A stretch of DNA of 64,000 nt from a bacterium (lineage in GTDB: Bacteria; Myxococcota_A; Bradymonadia; UBA7976; UBA1532): positions 1 through 64,000 of the forward strand of contig JAUHYW010000011.1 of NCBI GenBank assembly GCA_030426085.1, written 5' to 3'. Of this stretch, positions 1 through 9,978 are shown piece by piece (the first letter of the stretch is position 1; every line of letters begins with the position of its first letter). The position numbers were made by a program, and so were the translations under genes. The notes below the pieces were generated by a model. It ran no database searches, was not told the origin of the DNA, and was given only the letters and a program-made list of their open reading frames with translations.

Positions 1-1455
<1,455 letters not shown>

Positions 1456-1657
1456 GGTTCGATTTCTCCGGTGAGGGGGGCGGACGGAACGCCTCGTCCC
1501 CGCAGAGGCAGGTCGCGTATCGGGTGTCACATCGAAAAAGTGCCAGCGGTAGATGTACCGCAACCGCCCGGGTCGTGTCGCGGGCGGACGGCGTCGGGCT
1601 TTCGCCGGCGGCGGCGGCGGCGTAGGGTCGGGGGCGCTCGAACGGGAGGAGGCCTGC

Positions 1658-3142
1658 ATGGCGCGCACGATCCGCCGGGTCGCTCTGGGGCTGGGGGCGC
1701 TGCTCGCGCTGCTGGTGGCGGTGCTGGTGGTGCGCACGCTGATGTTCACCTCGGTGCAGCGCGAGGCGCCGCCGTCGACCCTGGCGGTCGAGCCGGGCGA
1801 GGTGGCCGCCCGGCTGGGGGCGGCGATCCGGTTCCGCACGATCTCCGGCCCGGCCGGCGAGGGGCCGGCGCCGTTCACCGCGATGCAGTCCTGGCTGGCC
1901 GAGACCTACCCCGGGGCCCACCGGGTGCTGCTGCGGGAGGCGGTCGACGGCATCAACCTCGTCTACACCTGGGGCGGCAGCGACCCCGCGCAGAAGCCGG
2001 TGCTGTTCATCGCCCACCAGGACGTCGTGCCCGTCGAGGCCGGCACCGAGGGCGACTGGACCCACCCCCCGTTCTCGGGCCGCATCGCGCCCTGCGGCGA
2101 CGAGCCGGGGGACTGCGTGTGGGGCCGGGGCGCCATCGACATGAAAGCGGCCCTCGTCGGGCTGTTCGAGGCCGTCGAGCGGCTGGCGCAGGCCGGCTTC
2201 AAGCCTCGCCGGACGCTGGTCTTCGCGTTCGGGGCCGACGAGGAGGTCGGGGGCCAGGGCGCGGCGGCCATCGCCCGGCTCTTCGAGCAGCGCAAGGTGC
2301 GCTTCGCCTGGACCCTCGACGAGGGGCTGCTCATCACCGACGGCCTGATGCCCGGCCTCGACGCCCCGGTGGCGCTCATCGGGTTGTCGGAGAAGGGCTA
2401 CACCACCCTCGAGCTGCGGGCCCGGGGCGAGGGCGGGCACAGCTCGATGCCGCCCGACACGACCGCGGTGGGGGTGCTCGCCCGGGCGATCGAGCGGCTG
2501 GAGCAGGACCCCTTCCCCCGGGCGATCGATGGCGCGGTGGCCGAGATGTTCGACCGGGTGGGGCCCGAGATGGGCTTCGGGCAGCGGCTGGCCTTCGCCA
2601 ACCGGTGGCTGTTCGAGCCGATCATCGTCGGCCAACTCGCCGGCACGCCCTCGACCAACGCGCTGCTGCACACGACCCAGGCCCCGACGATGCTCTCGGC
2701 GAGCATGCAGGAGAACGTGCTGCCCCAGGTGGCCCGGGCGGTGATCAACTACCGCATCCACCCCCGGGACTCGGCGGCGTCGGTGCTCGAGCGGGTGCGG
2801 GCGGTGGTCGACGACGAGCGGGTCGAGGTGCGCCGGCTCGAGGGCGGGACCCACATCGACCCGGCTCCGGTGGCCTCGGCCGACGGCCCGGGGCATCGCA
2901 TCGTCGAGGCGGCCATCCGGGCCAGCTTCCCCGAGGCCATCGTCAGCTCGGGGCTGTTCATCGCGGCCACCGACACCCGGCACTTCTTCCCGCTCGCCGA
3001 CGACAGCTACCGCTTCCACCCCATCCGGATGAAGCCGGCCGACGGGGCCCGGATCCACGGCACCGACGAGCGGCTGCGGGTGGCCGATCTGGCGGGGCTG
3101 GTGCGCTTCTATCACCACGTCCTCCAGGCGGCGGCGCAGTGA
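1658..3142 (+). CDS. Membrane-anchored M20 family metallopeptidase (PM20D1/carboxypeptidase S-like)
   Basis: 494 aa if started at ATG 1658, which follows GGGAGGAGG and places a single hydrophobic anchor (about residues 7-26) at the N-terminus. An upstream in-frame ATG at 1553 has no ribosome site. M20 metal-ligand motifs are in order: AHQDVVP (H120, D122), GRGAIDMK (bridging D161), and GADEEVGG (E195/E196, general base and ligand). The lid domain has the EGGHSSMP element, and a late RIHGTDE supplies the last histidine. The family hydrolyses N-acylated amino acids or dipeptides with two zinc ions. The anchor suggests action on the periplasmic side. It stands alone between divergent gene 1 and the gene at 3239. 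Substrate is unknown. Confidence 0.9.
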   Translation: MARTIRRVALGLGALLALLVAVLVVRTLMFTSVQREAPPSTLAVEPGEVAARLGAAIRFRTISGPAGEGPAPFTAMQSWLAETYPGAHRVLLREAVDGINLVYTWGGSDPAQKPVLFIAHQDVVPVEAGTEGDWTHPPFSGRIAPCGDEPGDCVWGRGAIDMKAALVGLFEAVERLAQAGFKPRRTLVFAFGADEEVGGQGAAAIARLFEQRKVRFAWTLDEGLLITDGLMPGLDAPVALIGLSEKGYTTLELRARGEGGHSSMPPDTTAVGVLARAIERLEQDPFPRAIDGAVAEMFDRVGPEMGFGQRLAFANRWLFEPIIVGQLAGTPSTNALLHTTQAPTMLSASMQENVLPQVARAVINYRIHPRDSAASVLERVRAVVDDERVEVRRLEGGTHIDPAPVASADGPGHRIVEAAIRASFPEAIVSSGLFIAATDTRHFFPLADDSYRFHPIRMKPADGARIHGTDERLRVADLAGLVRFYHHVLQAAAQ

Positions 3143-3238
3143 CGGTGGCCCAGTGAAAGCGGGGGCCGGCGGCGGCCGGGGGTCGGTTCTTGCGCGGGGG
3201 GCGCGCCTCTGCGACAACGGAGGTCGGCGAGGGCGGTG

Positions 3239-5749
3239 ATGAACCAGCACGCGTGCTACCACTGCAATTTGTTGTTCGAGGCCGAGAGCCCCGTGCCCTG
3301 CCCTCAGTGCGGGCGCACGCTCGAGCGCTACGACGCGCCGCCGGGGGCGGCCGACGAGCGGACCCAGCTCGTCTCGCCGCCCACGAGCCTCGACGACGTG
3401 CCCGACCCCGAGATGGTGCCGGTCTCCCGCTCGAACCAGTCGGGGCACGTCGACGGCGGCCGGCGGGCCAGCTACGGCGAGTCGCGGGCCCAGCGGGAGT
3501 ATCGGGGCGGGCACCGGCCGGCGGCGAGCGAGCCCGAGCGGCCGGCCAACCGGGCCCTGCCCGACGCCCAGGGCCGGCCCCGCAAGCGCAACACCGGCAG
3601 CCTGCGCCTGGGGCGCAGCTCGTCGCCCCCCGCCCGGTCGAACTGGTCGGGTGATCGGGCCGGGCGCTCCACCCGGGAGGTCGACCTGCGCTCGCCCTCG
3701 TCGCCCCGCGCGCCCCGGGGGCGCGCCTCCGAGCCGAGCCGCCGCGGCGGCCGGGAGGAGGCGCCGCGGGCCGACGTGGCCCGGGTCGACACCGGGCAGC
3801 CGAACGTGGTCGGCGAGATCCCCCGACCGGCCCGCCGCAGCGCGACCAACAGCGACATCCGCCTGCCGCGCAAGGCCCCGGGGGGGCCGGCCGACGACGG
3901 GATGGAGAGCACCCGCATGCTCTCGGCCATCGACCTGCCCGACGGGCCGGTCGGCGGCGGCAGCCCTCCGCCCGGCGACGGGATGGAGAGCACCCGCATG
4001 CTCTCGGCCATCGACCTCGCCGCGGCGGGCGCGGCGGCCGGGCCCGACCCCGGGGCGATGGATCGCACGCACGCGCTGTCGCCCATCGACGAAGAGGTGA
4101 CCCGCTTCCGCGACGCGCCCGGGCGGGCGCCGGCGCCCGACCCGGCCGAGAATGAGCGGACGCGGATGCACGGGGTGATCGACCTCGAGCAGACGATGGG
4201 CCTCGAGAACCACGCCCCGTCGGGGGGGCCGTCGCCGTTCCCCGATCCGACGCCCGGCGGGGGGTCGGGCCCGTCGCCGTTCCCCGATCCGACGCCCCGG
4301 GGGGGTTCGGGGCCGTCGCCGTTCCCCGATCCGACGCCCCGGGGGGGGTCGGGCCCGTCGCCGTTCCCCGACCCGACGCCCCGGGGGGCGCCGGCCGCCG
4401 CTCAACCGCGCAGTGACCTGCGCCGGGCGGCGCCCCAGCCGCTGGTGGTGCCCGGGGCCGCGACGCCGTCCCCCGCGCCTTCGCCCCAGCCGCCGGCGGC
4501 GGCGACGCCCCAGCCGGTGCCTCAACCCATCGCCCAGCCCCAGCCGGCGGCGACGCCTCAGCCGGTGCCCCAGCCCCAGCCGGCGGGCGGCCGGCGGCGG
4601 ACCCGGGCGATCCCGACCGCCAACGAGGCGCCCCCGCCCCAGGCGGCCCAGCCGACGCCGGTCGCGGCGCCGGTGCCCCAGCCCGCTCCGGTGGCCCAGC
4701 CGGCCCCGGTGGTTCAGCCCGCTCCGGTGGCGAAGCCGGCCGATCCGGTGCCCGACTACAGCGACAAGTACGGCAGCTACTTCGACGCCCGCGGCCCCCA
4801 GGGGGCCAACCTCACCGACGCGATCGACGCGATCATCGGCGAGCAGCGCGAGGCGCCGCCGGCCCCGGTGGGCGCCGGCGCGGTGGGCGGCCGTCGGCGG
4901 CGGCGCAGCCCGCTCTTGTGGCTGGCGCCCATCGTCCTGGTGGCCGGTGCGATCATCGCCCTGATCGTCATCGGCCCCGGCGGCTCGGACGACGAGGTCG
5001 CCGACCCCGTCGCCGACGACGAGGGCCCGGCGCTGGCCGGGGTCGAGCAGGTCGTCGCCGAGCTGGGGCTCGCGCTGCCCCGGGCCCGAGGCGCCGAGGC
5101 GCTGCCCGACGACCCGCCCTACGTCGTCGCCGGGGCCGAGGCGCTGCGGGTGCGGGGCACCCAGCGCATCCTGGGGGTCAACTCGGCCACCGTGCCGGAC
5201 AACGTCGTCGCCGACAGCCCCGAGGGGGAGTGGATCCAGCCGCTGCGCGACGCCCTCGGCACGACCCCCCGCAACCAGCTCGACCTGCTCGCGCTGGCCC
5301 TCGACGAGAAGGTCGACGCCCGGGCGGTGGCCCGCTTCGCCCAGTCGGGGGAGAAGGCCCGCTTCGAAGAGGTGGGGCTGGTCGTGCGCCGGGTCGAAGG
5401 CGCCGGCGGGCTGGGCGTGATCCCGATCAACACCGGTCCCACCGAGGCCCCCAGCGCGGGGCGGATCATGATCCGGGTGGGCCGGCTGTCGGTGACCATC
5501 CTGCTCGAGACCCGCGACGGGCCCCAGGACGACCCCGACGGCAAGATCGACAGCGGCGGCGGGGCGATCGACTTCGACCGGGTCGACGCCCGGCTGGCGG
5601 CGCTGGCCAAGGCCCACCCCCTGGTCCGCGAGGCGGTGGTCGCCAGCCACGCCGAGCTGCCCCTGCGCGACCTGATCAAGCTCTTCGAGCGGGCCCGCAC
5701 CGGCGCGGAGAAGGAGCGCTTCACCCGGCTGCGGCTGGTGGTGAAGTGA
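3239..5749 (+). CDS. Zinc-ribbon, Pro-rich, single-pass membrane protein with Thr-motif repeats
   Basis: 836 aa. Residues ~5-26 form a CxxC...CxxC zinc ribbon (CYHC, CPQC). A long disordered, Arg/Pro/Gly-rich region follows. It contains two copies of DGMESTRMLSAIDL and two relatives (MDRTHALSPID and NERTRMHGVIDL), then four copies of SPFPDPTPRG and Pro-Gln-Ala stretches. A transmembrane helix lies at about residues 557-580 after an RRRRR stop-transfer signal. The C-terminal ~240 residues look folded and repeated (two related halves) but were not recognised. The start is the ATG of GTG-ATG at 3236/3239. The repeated TR/TH motifs resemble phospho-threonine acceptors for FHA domains, but no kinase or FHA gene is adjacent. 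Function is unknown. Confidence 0.75.
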   Translation: MNQHACYHCNLLFEAESPVPCPQCGRTLERYDAPPGAADERTQLVSPPTSLDDVPDPEMVPVSRSNQSGHVDGGRRASYGESRAQREYRGGHRPAASEPERPANRALPDAQGRPRKRNTGSLRLGRSSSPPARSNWSGDRAGRSTREVDLRSPSSPRAPRGRASEPSRRGGREEAPRADVARVDTGQPNVVGEIPRPARRSATNSDIRLPRKAPGGPADDGMESTRMLSAIDLPDGPVGGGSPPPGDGMESTRMLSAIDLAAAGAAAGPDPGAMDRTHALSPIDEEVTRFRDAPGRAPAPDPAENERTRMHGVIDLEQTMGLENHAPSGGPSPFPDPTPGGGSGPSPFPDPTPRGGSGPSPFPDPTPRGGSGPSPFPDPTPRGAPAAAQPRSDLRRAAPQPLVVPGAATPSPAPSPQPPAAATPQPVPQPIAQPQPAATPQPVPQPQPAGGRRRTRAIPTANEAPPPQAAQPTPVAAPVPQPAPVAQPAPVVQPAPVAKPADPVPDYSDKYGSYFDARGPQGANLTDAIDAIIGEQREAPPAPVGAGAVGGRRRRRSPLLWLAPIVLVAGAIIALIVIGPGGSDDEVADPVADDEGPALAGVEQVVAELGLALPRARGAEALPDDPPYVVAGAEALRVRGTQRILGVNSATVPDNVVADSPEGEWIQPLRDALGTTPRNQLDLLALALDEKVDARAVARFAQSGEKARFEEVGLVVRRVEGAGGLGVIPINTGPTEAPSAGRIMIRVGRLSVTILLETRDGPQDDPDGKIDSGGGAIDFDRVDARLAALAKAHPLVREAVVASHAELPLRDLIKLFERARTGAEKERFTRLRLVVK

Positions 5750-5937
5750 AGCCCGACGGGCGCTGCCCGCGCCGGGCCCAGGTGCGCCGACTCCAGCGGG
5801 CGGGGGATGGGCGCTGGCGGCGGGCGGCGCGGGCCGACCTGCGCGATCTGGCCGCCGACGAGGCCGGCGCCGAGCTGCTCGCCCGGGCGATCGGGGCCAT
5901 GCTCCGGCGGGGCGCGGCTACAGCGCCTCGTCCTTGA
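5746..5937 (+). CDS. Small basic hypothetical protein, coupled to upstream gene
   Basis: A 63-codon frame begins at GTG 5746, overlapping the upstream stop as GTGA. It encodes an Arg/Ala-rich, probably helical protein (KPDGRCPRRAQV... to AIGAMLRRG). Codon use matches neighbouring genes. It ends 20 nt inside the convergent gene that terminates at 5918. The 4-nt coupling argues for it being real; the short length and lack of a recognisable family argue against. It may be a translated tail of the preceding operon. Confidence 0.4.
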   Translation: MKPDGRCPRRAQVRRLQRAGDGRWRRAARADLRDLAADEAGAELLARAIGAMLRRGAATAPRP

Positions 5938-6523
5938 TGCGCTGGATGACCTCCGAATAGCTGGTGGTGTTGACCAGCTCGGCGAGCTGGGTGGTGTAGG
6001 TCTGCACGAGGTCGGCCCGGCCCCGCGCCCGGGCGTCGCACATCGCCTGGTAGACCGTCACGAACGCCCGCTCGCTGTTGATGAAGTACTCGGCGGCCTC
6101 GGTGACCACCGACAGCGCGGCGGCGACCAGCGAGCGGTCGGCGTCGGTGAATTCGAAGCCCCGCCCGTCGGAGTTCTGCACCGTCAGCGTCACCGCCGCC
6201 TCGGCGTCGAGGCCGTTGTTGGCCCCGGTGCCCATGCGGCCGGTCACTTCGAACCCGGTGAAGGCGATGGTGCGCAGCGAGGGGTACTCGGGGGCGTAGT
6301 GCTCGACCATCCCGTGGTACAGGGCGTCGACGATGCCGACCCCCTTGCCCGCGATGACCTGGGCCCGGGTCTCGTCCCGGGTCTCGCGCAGGGTCACCCG
6401 GACCTCGCTCGATGTGCCGGCTGCGACATCCTCTGCCAGCTCGATGCGGTCGAGCTGCAGCCCGAGGTAGGTCTCCTTGAGCACGTCCCGGATGAGCTGG
6501 GTGGTGGCGGTGCGGCGATGCAT
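5918..6523 (-). CDS. Free-standing LeuA-dimer-like (isopropylmalate synthase regulatory) domain protein
   Basis: 201 aa, started at ATG 6523 behind an AGGAGGA site. Residues ~60-165 (GVGIVDALYHGMV..., ...GLDAEAAVTLTVQN..., SVVTEAAEYFINSE) follow the pattern of the C-terminal allosteric LeuA_dimer domain of 2-isopropylmalate and homocitrate synthases. No aldolase-type TIM barrel is encoded here. In LeuA this domain binds leucine and controls feedback inhibition. A stand-alone copy could sense a small metabolite or regulate a synthase encoded elsewhere. It converges on the 5746 frame and is divergent from the gene at 6704. The family assignment is by pattern only. Confidence 0.65.
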   Translation of the reverse strand: MHRRTATTQLIRDVLKETYLGLQLDRIELAEDVAAGTSSEVRVTLRETRDETRAQVIAGKGVGIVDALYHGMVEHYAPEYPSLRTIAFTGFEVTGRMGTGANNGLDAEAAVTLTVQNSDGRGFEFTDADRSLVAAALSVVTEAAEYFINSERAFVTVYQAMCDARARGRADLVQTYTTQLAELVNTTSYSEVIQRIKDEAL

Positions 6524-6587
6524 GGGGTCCTCCTGCGGTGGGGTGGCGGGTGTCCGACGTCCACCTCGACGGTGACATGGATCGCCG

Positions 6588-6622
6588 GTCCGATGAAAAG
6601 CGCGGGACACTCGTCCGATGAA
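6588..6622. repeat. Direct repeat GTCCGATGAA x2 in divergent promoter region
   Basis: The 10-mer GTCCGATGAA occurs at 6588-6597 and 6613-6622, 25 bp start to start. It lies between the divergent genes at 6523 (minus) and 6704 (plus). A related TGTCCGACG lies at 6551. Position and exact repetition suggest a regulator-binding site, probably for the minus gene. No regulator is identified. Confidence 0.3.
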
Positions 6623-6667
6623 CGCCGCCGGGGCGCGGTTCCTTCCTGTCGGGGCACCGTCACCCGA

Positions 6668-6696
6668 TTGTCCGCAGACCGCCGTCGGGCTACGGT
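6668..6696 (+). promoter_or_regulatory. Sigma70-like promoter, probably leaderless start for 6704 gene
   Basis: TTGTCC at 6668-6673, a 17-bp spacer and TACGGT at 6691-6696 match a housekeeping promoter. The -10 ends 7 nt before GTG 6704, so transcription should begin at or next to the start codon. No Shine-Dalgarno sequence precedes it. Confidence 0.45.
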
Positions 6697-6703
6697 GGCG
6701 CTC

Positions 6704-8497
6704 GTGCTTCCGTCCCTCACCCGCTCCCTCGCGCCGGCGCTGGCGCTGGCCGTGCTCGTCGGCTGCCCGTCCCCCCGGCGACCGACGCCGCCGCCCCCGC
6801 CGCCGCCCGACCTCGGCCGGTGGCTGCCGCCCGACGCGCCCCTGACGGCGGTCGCCCGCCCGGCGGCGCTCGACGGCGCGCTGCGCGGGCTGGGGCTGCG
6901 CGACGCGACCCCGCGCCTCGTGCCTACGATCGGCCCGGCGGCCGAGCCCGCGCTGCGCGGCCTGGGCCTCGACCCCGAGCGGCCGGTGTGGCTCGCGCTG
7001 CGGGCCGGGCCGGTGCTGGGCGTGCTGCGGGCCGCCGAGGACGCCGAGCGGGTGCTGGCCGACGCCGCGGCCGATCCGATCGTCGACCCCCGCCTCTCGC
7101 CCACGGGCCCCTTCGCCGGTGGGCCGTTCGCCCGCTGGCTCGAGGCCCACCCGCTGCCGCCGACCTGGGTGCACCTGCGCCTGATCGGGCACCCGCTCGC
7201 CGGCCCCGATGGCGGCCCGATCGCGCCCGAGCCGTGGCTGGCGCAGACCTTCGGCGCGCTGGCGACCGTCGGCCCCGACGACCCCGCCGAGACCCTGGCC
7301 GCCGCGCTCGACGTCGAGGCCGGGCCTGCGGGGGCGCTCCAGGCGGCGCTGGGGGCCCACCGGCCGACCGTCTACCGCCTGCTCGACCGCCCGCTGCCGA
7401 CCGTGGTGATGGCCCACCGCCGCCAGGACCCCCACCCGGCGGTGATCGTCGACGTGATCGAAGACCGCGACCTGGGCCCCGGCGCGCTGGCCGCGGGGCT
7501 GGCCGCGCTGCCCGAGGCCGGCGGCGTGTGGGAGGCCCGCCCATCACCGCCCCCGGGCCCGCCCGCGCCGGGCGGGCTGCTGCGGGTCGAGCTGGACCAC
7601 GCCCGCTGGCTGGCCGCCGCCCGGATGCTGGCCGAGGTCGGCGCCTTGCAGCGGGTGGTGGGCCAGGGGCCGACCCCGGCCGAGGCCCACGGCGCCCTCG
7701 CCGCGGGTCGGGTGGCGGCCCGGCTGCCCGAGCGGCTGATGGCCCCGGTGCAGCGGACGCTGGCCGCCAGCCGCATCACCCTGAGCGCCGCCGAGGGCGG
7801 GCTGCGGGCCCGGATCGAGGTGGACGCCCGCAGCGAGGCCCTCGGCGCGCTGCGGGGCGACGCGGCGCCGGCCGACCACGGGCTCATCGCCGACGGCCTG
7901 ACGCCCGGGGCGGGGCCGGCCCTCGCGCTGACCCTGGCCCGACCCCCGAATGTCGTCTCCCGGCTCGTCGCGCCCCACGTCGGCCCGCCCGACCGCCCGC
8001 TGCCGGCGCTGCTCGAGGCGATCGATCGCTGCGGCGCGCCGTGCCTGCCCGCCCTGTGGACCGCGCCCCTGGCCTACGCCCGCGACCTGCCGGCCACCAT
8101 CGCCGCGCTCTCGGGCCACGCCCCGCTCGACGCCGCGCTGGCCGAGGCCACCGGGCTCGCCGGGCTGGTGATCGGCGACAGCCGGGCCGCCGCCGTCGGG
8201 CACCGGGCGCCGGCGACGCTCTCCCGGGCCGCCTGGGGCCCGATCGTCGAGGCCGCCGGGCTCGAGAGCCGGTGGCTGGTGCGCGATCGGGCGGTCATGC
8301 TCGCCGGCCGGGGCCCGGCGCTCGAGGTGCTGACCCGGGCCGCGCGCTCCCCGGCGGTCACCGACGTCGCGCTGCTGCGGTTCACCGCGGTCGAGGCCGG
8401 CCCCGACCGGCTGCGGATCGACGGCGCGGTGACCTTCGACCGGCGGGGCATGACCCTCGACGCGGTGATCGACCGCCCGCCGCCCGCCGCGCCGTGA
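6704..8497 (+). CDS. Lipoprotein of unknown function upstream of Mla/MCE genes
   Basis: 597 aa from GTG 6704; another in-frame GTG lies at 6695, but the promoter spacing favours 6704. The N-terminal signal ends in the lipobox LVGC, followed by a PTPPPPPPPDL linker. The rest is Leu/Ala/Gly/Pro-rich with no motif recognised. Several regular 'GALAAGLAAL' and 'DRLRIDGAV' segments suggest a beta/alpha fold of the kind seen in Myxococcota proteins about which nothing is known. Its stop overlaps the next start (GTGA), so it is translationally coupled to the MlaF-MlaE fusion. It may be an outer- or inner-membrane partner of that transporter; this is inferred from context only. Confidence 0.75.
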   Translation: MLPSLTRSLAPALALAVLVGCPSPRRPTPPPPPPPDLGRWLPPDAPLTAVARPAALDGALRGLGLRDATPRLVPTIGPAAEPALRGLGLDPERPVWLALRAGPVLGVLRAAEDAERVLADAAADPIVDPRLSPTGPFAGGPFARWLEAHPLPPTWVHLRLIGHPLAGPDGGPIAPEPWLAQTFGALATVGPDDPAETLAAALDVEAGPAGALQAALGAHRPTVYRLLDRPLPTVVMAHRRQDPHPAVIVDVIEDRDLGPGALAAGLAALPEAGGVWEARPSPPPGPPAPGGLLRVELDHARWLAAARMLAEVGALQRVVGQGPTPAEAHGALAAGRVAARLPERLMAPVQRTLAASRITLSAAEGGLRARIEVDARSEALGALRGDAAPADHGLIADGLTPGAGPALALTLARPPNVVSRLVAPHVGPPDRPLPALLEAIDRCGAPCLPALWTAPLAYARDLPATIAALSGHAPLDAALAEATGLAGLVIGDSRAAAVGHRAPATLSRAAWGPIVEAAGLESRWLVRDRAVMLAGRGPALEVLTRAARSPAVTDVALLRFTAVEAGPDRLRIDGAVTFDRRGMTLDAVIDRPPPAAP

Positions 8498-9978
8498 GCG
8501 CCGATCCGCCGGTGGTGCTCGCCGGGGTCGGCAAGGGCTTCGGCGGCCGGGCGATCCTGGACGGGGTCGACCTGACCCTGGGGGCCGAGGTGGCGGTCGT
8601 CGTCGGGCCCTCCGGCGGCGGCAAGTCGGTGCTGCTCGACCTCGTCGCCGGCACGCTGCGCCCCGACGCGGGCGTGCTCCGGGTCCGGGGCCCGGTGGGG
8701 GTGGTCTTCCAGGACGGCGCGCTGTTCGACGACCTGAGCGTGGCCGAGAACCTGAGCTTCCCCCACCGCGGATCGCCCGGGGCCCGGGACGCCGCCGTGC
8801 GGGCCGCCGCCGAGGCCGTCGGGCTGGCCCCGGGGCACCTCGCCGCCCGGCCGGGGCAGCTCTCCGGCGGGCTGCGCAAGCGGGCGGCCATCGCCCGGGC
8901 GCTGGTGCAGGCCCCGCCGGTGCTGCTGTACGACGAGCCCACCGCCGGCCTGGACGCCGCGAGCGGGGCCCGCATCGCCGAGGCGATCCTGGCCGCCCGC
9001 CGGGCCACCCCGGGGCAGGCGATCCTGGTGGTGACCCACGACTACGCGCTCGCCGCCCGGGTCGCCGATCGGGTGCTGTACCTCGACCCCGACCGCCACC
9101 GCCTCGAGCCGCTGCTGGGCCCCGACGCGCTCGCCGACCGCAGCCCCCCCGGCCTCGACGCCACCCGGCGCACGCTCGAAGCGCACTTCGCGGCCCACGA
9201 CCCGCCGCCGAGCGAGCCGGGCACCGCCCGCGAGCCCCTGAGCCGCCGCCTGACGCGGGCGCTGGGCGAGACCCTCTCGGGCGCACGCCACCTGGCCGGC
9301 CTGCGCCCGCCGGCCCTGCGCCCGCTCGCCCGTCGCCTGTGGGACGTCGGCGTCACCAGCGCCCCGGCCATCGTCGCCTCGGGGCTCGTGCTGGGCCTCG
9401 TCACCGCGCTCCAGATCGGCAGCGGGCTGCGCTACGCCTTCGACGACCTCGACCCGCTGCCGGCCATGCTGGGGGTCGTGCTCTTCCACCACGTCGGCCC
9501 GCTGTACACCGGCCTCTTCCTCGCCGGGCGGGTCGGGGCCCGGGTCGCCAGCGAGGTCGGCATCAAGACCTACCTGCGCCAGGCCGACGCGCTGCGCACC
9601 TTCGGCGCCACCCCCGAGGCGGTCTGGCTCTCGCCGCTCTTCGTCGCCGGGCTCATCGCGTTCCCGCTGCTGGCGCTCGTCCTCGAAGCGGCGGGGCTGG
9701 TCGGGGGCTACCTGGGCTATGTCGGCCTGCTCGGCCAGAACACCGCCGGCTTCGCCCACACCGTGCTGGAAGACGTGCGCCCCGGGGCCACGTTGCTCGG
9801 CCTCGCCCGGGCCACGGTCACCGGCGCGGTCGTGATCACGCTGGCCTACGCCGCCGGCGCCCAGGCCCGTCGGGGCAGCGACGCCGTCGGCCGGGCCACC
9901 ACCCGGGCGGTCGTCGGCGGGCTGCTGGGGGCCATCGCCGTCGAGCTGATCTTCGGCCTCATCGAAGGAGTCGCATGA
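8494..9978 (+). CDS. Fused MlaF-MlaE: MCE-type ABC transporter ATPase-permease
   Basis: 494 aa from GTG 8494. Residues ~1-215 are an ABC ATPase: Walker A GPSGGGKS, Q-loop VFQDGALFD, signature LSGGLRKRAAIARAL, Walker B LLYDEPTAGLD, H-loop VTHD. This pattern is typical of MlaF/MKL ATPases of the phospholipid-transport class. Residues ~280-494 are an MlaE permease with the expected helices and the VASEVGIKTYLRQADALRTFG coupling region (abridged by key residues E and D). In most bacteria the two are separate proteins; here they form one chain joined by a ~60-residue linker. GTGA and ATGA overlaps link it to the lipoprotein upstream and the MCE protein downstream. It likely moves phospholipids between inner and outer membranes. 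Confidence 0.9.
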   Translation: MSADPPVVLAGVGKGFGGRAILDGVDLTLGAEVAVVVGPSGGGKSVLLDLVAGTLRPDAGVLRVRGPVGVVFQDGALFDDLSVAENLSFPHRGSPGARDAAVRAAAEAVGLAPGHLAARPGQLSGGLRKRAAIARALVQAPPVLLYDEPTAGLDAASGARIAEAILAARRATPGQAILVVTHDYALAARVADRVLYLDPDRHRLEPLLGPDALADRSPPGLDATRRTLEAHFAAHDPPPSEPGTAREPLSRRLTRALGETLSGARHLAGLRPPALRPLARRLWDVGVTSAPAIVASGLVLGLVTALQIGSGLRYAFDDLDPLPAMLGVVLFHHVGPLYTGLFLAGRVGARVASEVGIKTYLRQADALRTFGATPEAVWLSPLFVAGLIAFPLLALVLEAAGLVGGYLGYVGLLGQNTAGFAHTVLEDVRPGATLLGLARATVTGAVVITLAYAAGAQARRGSDAVGRATTRAVVGGLLGAIAVELIFGLIEGVA

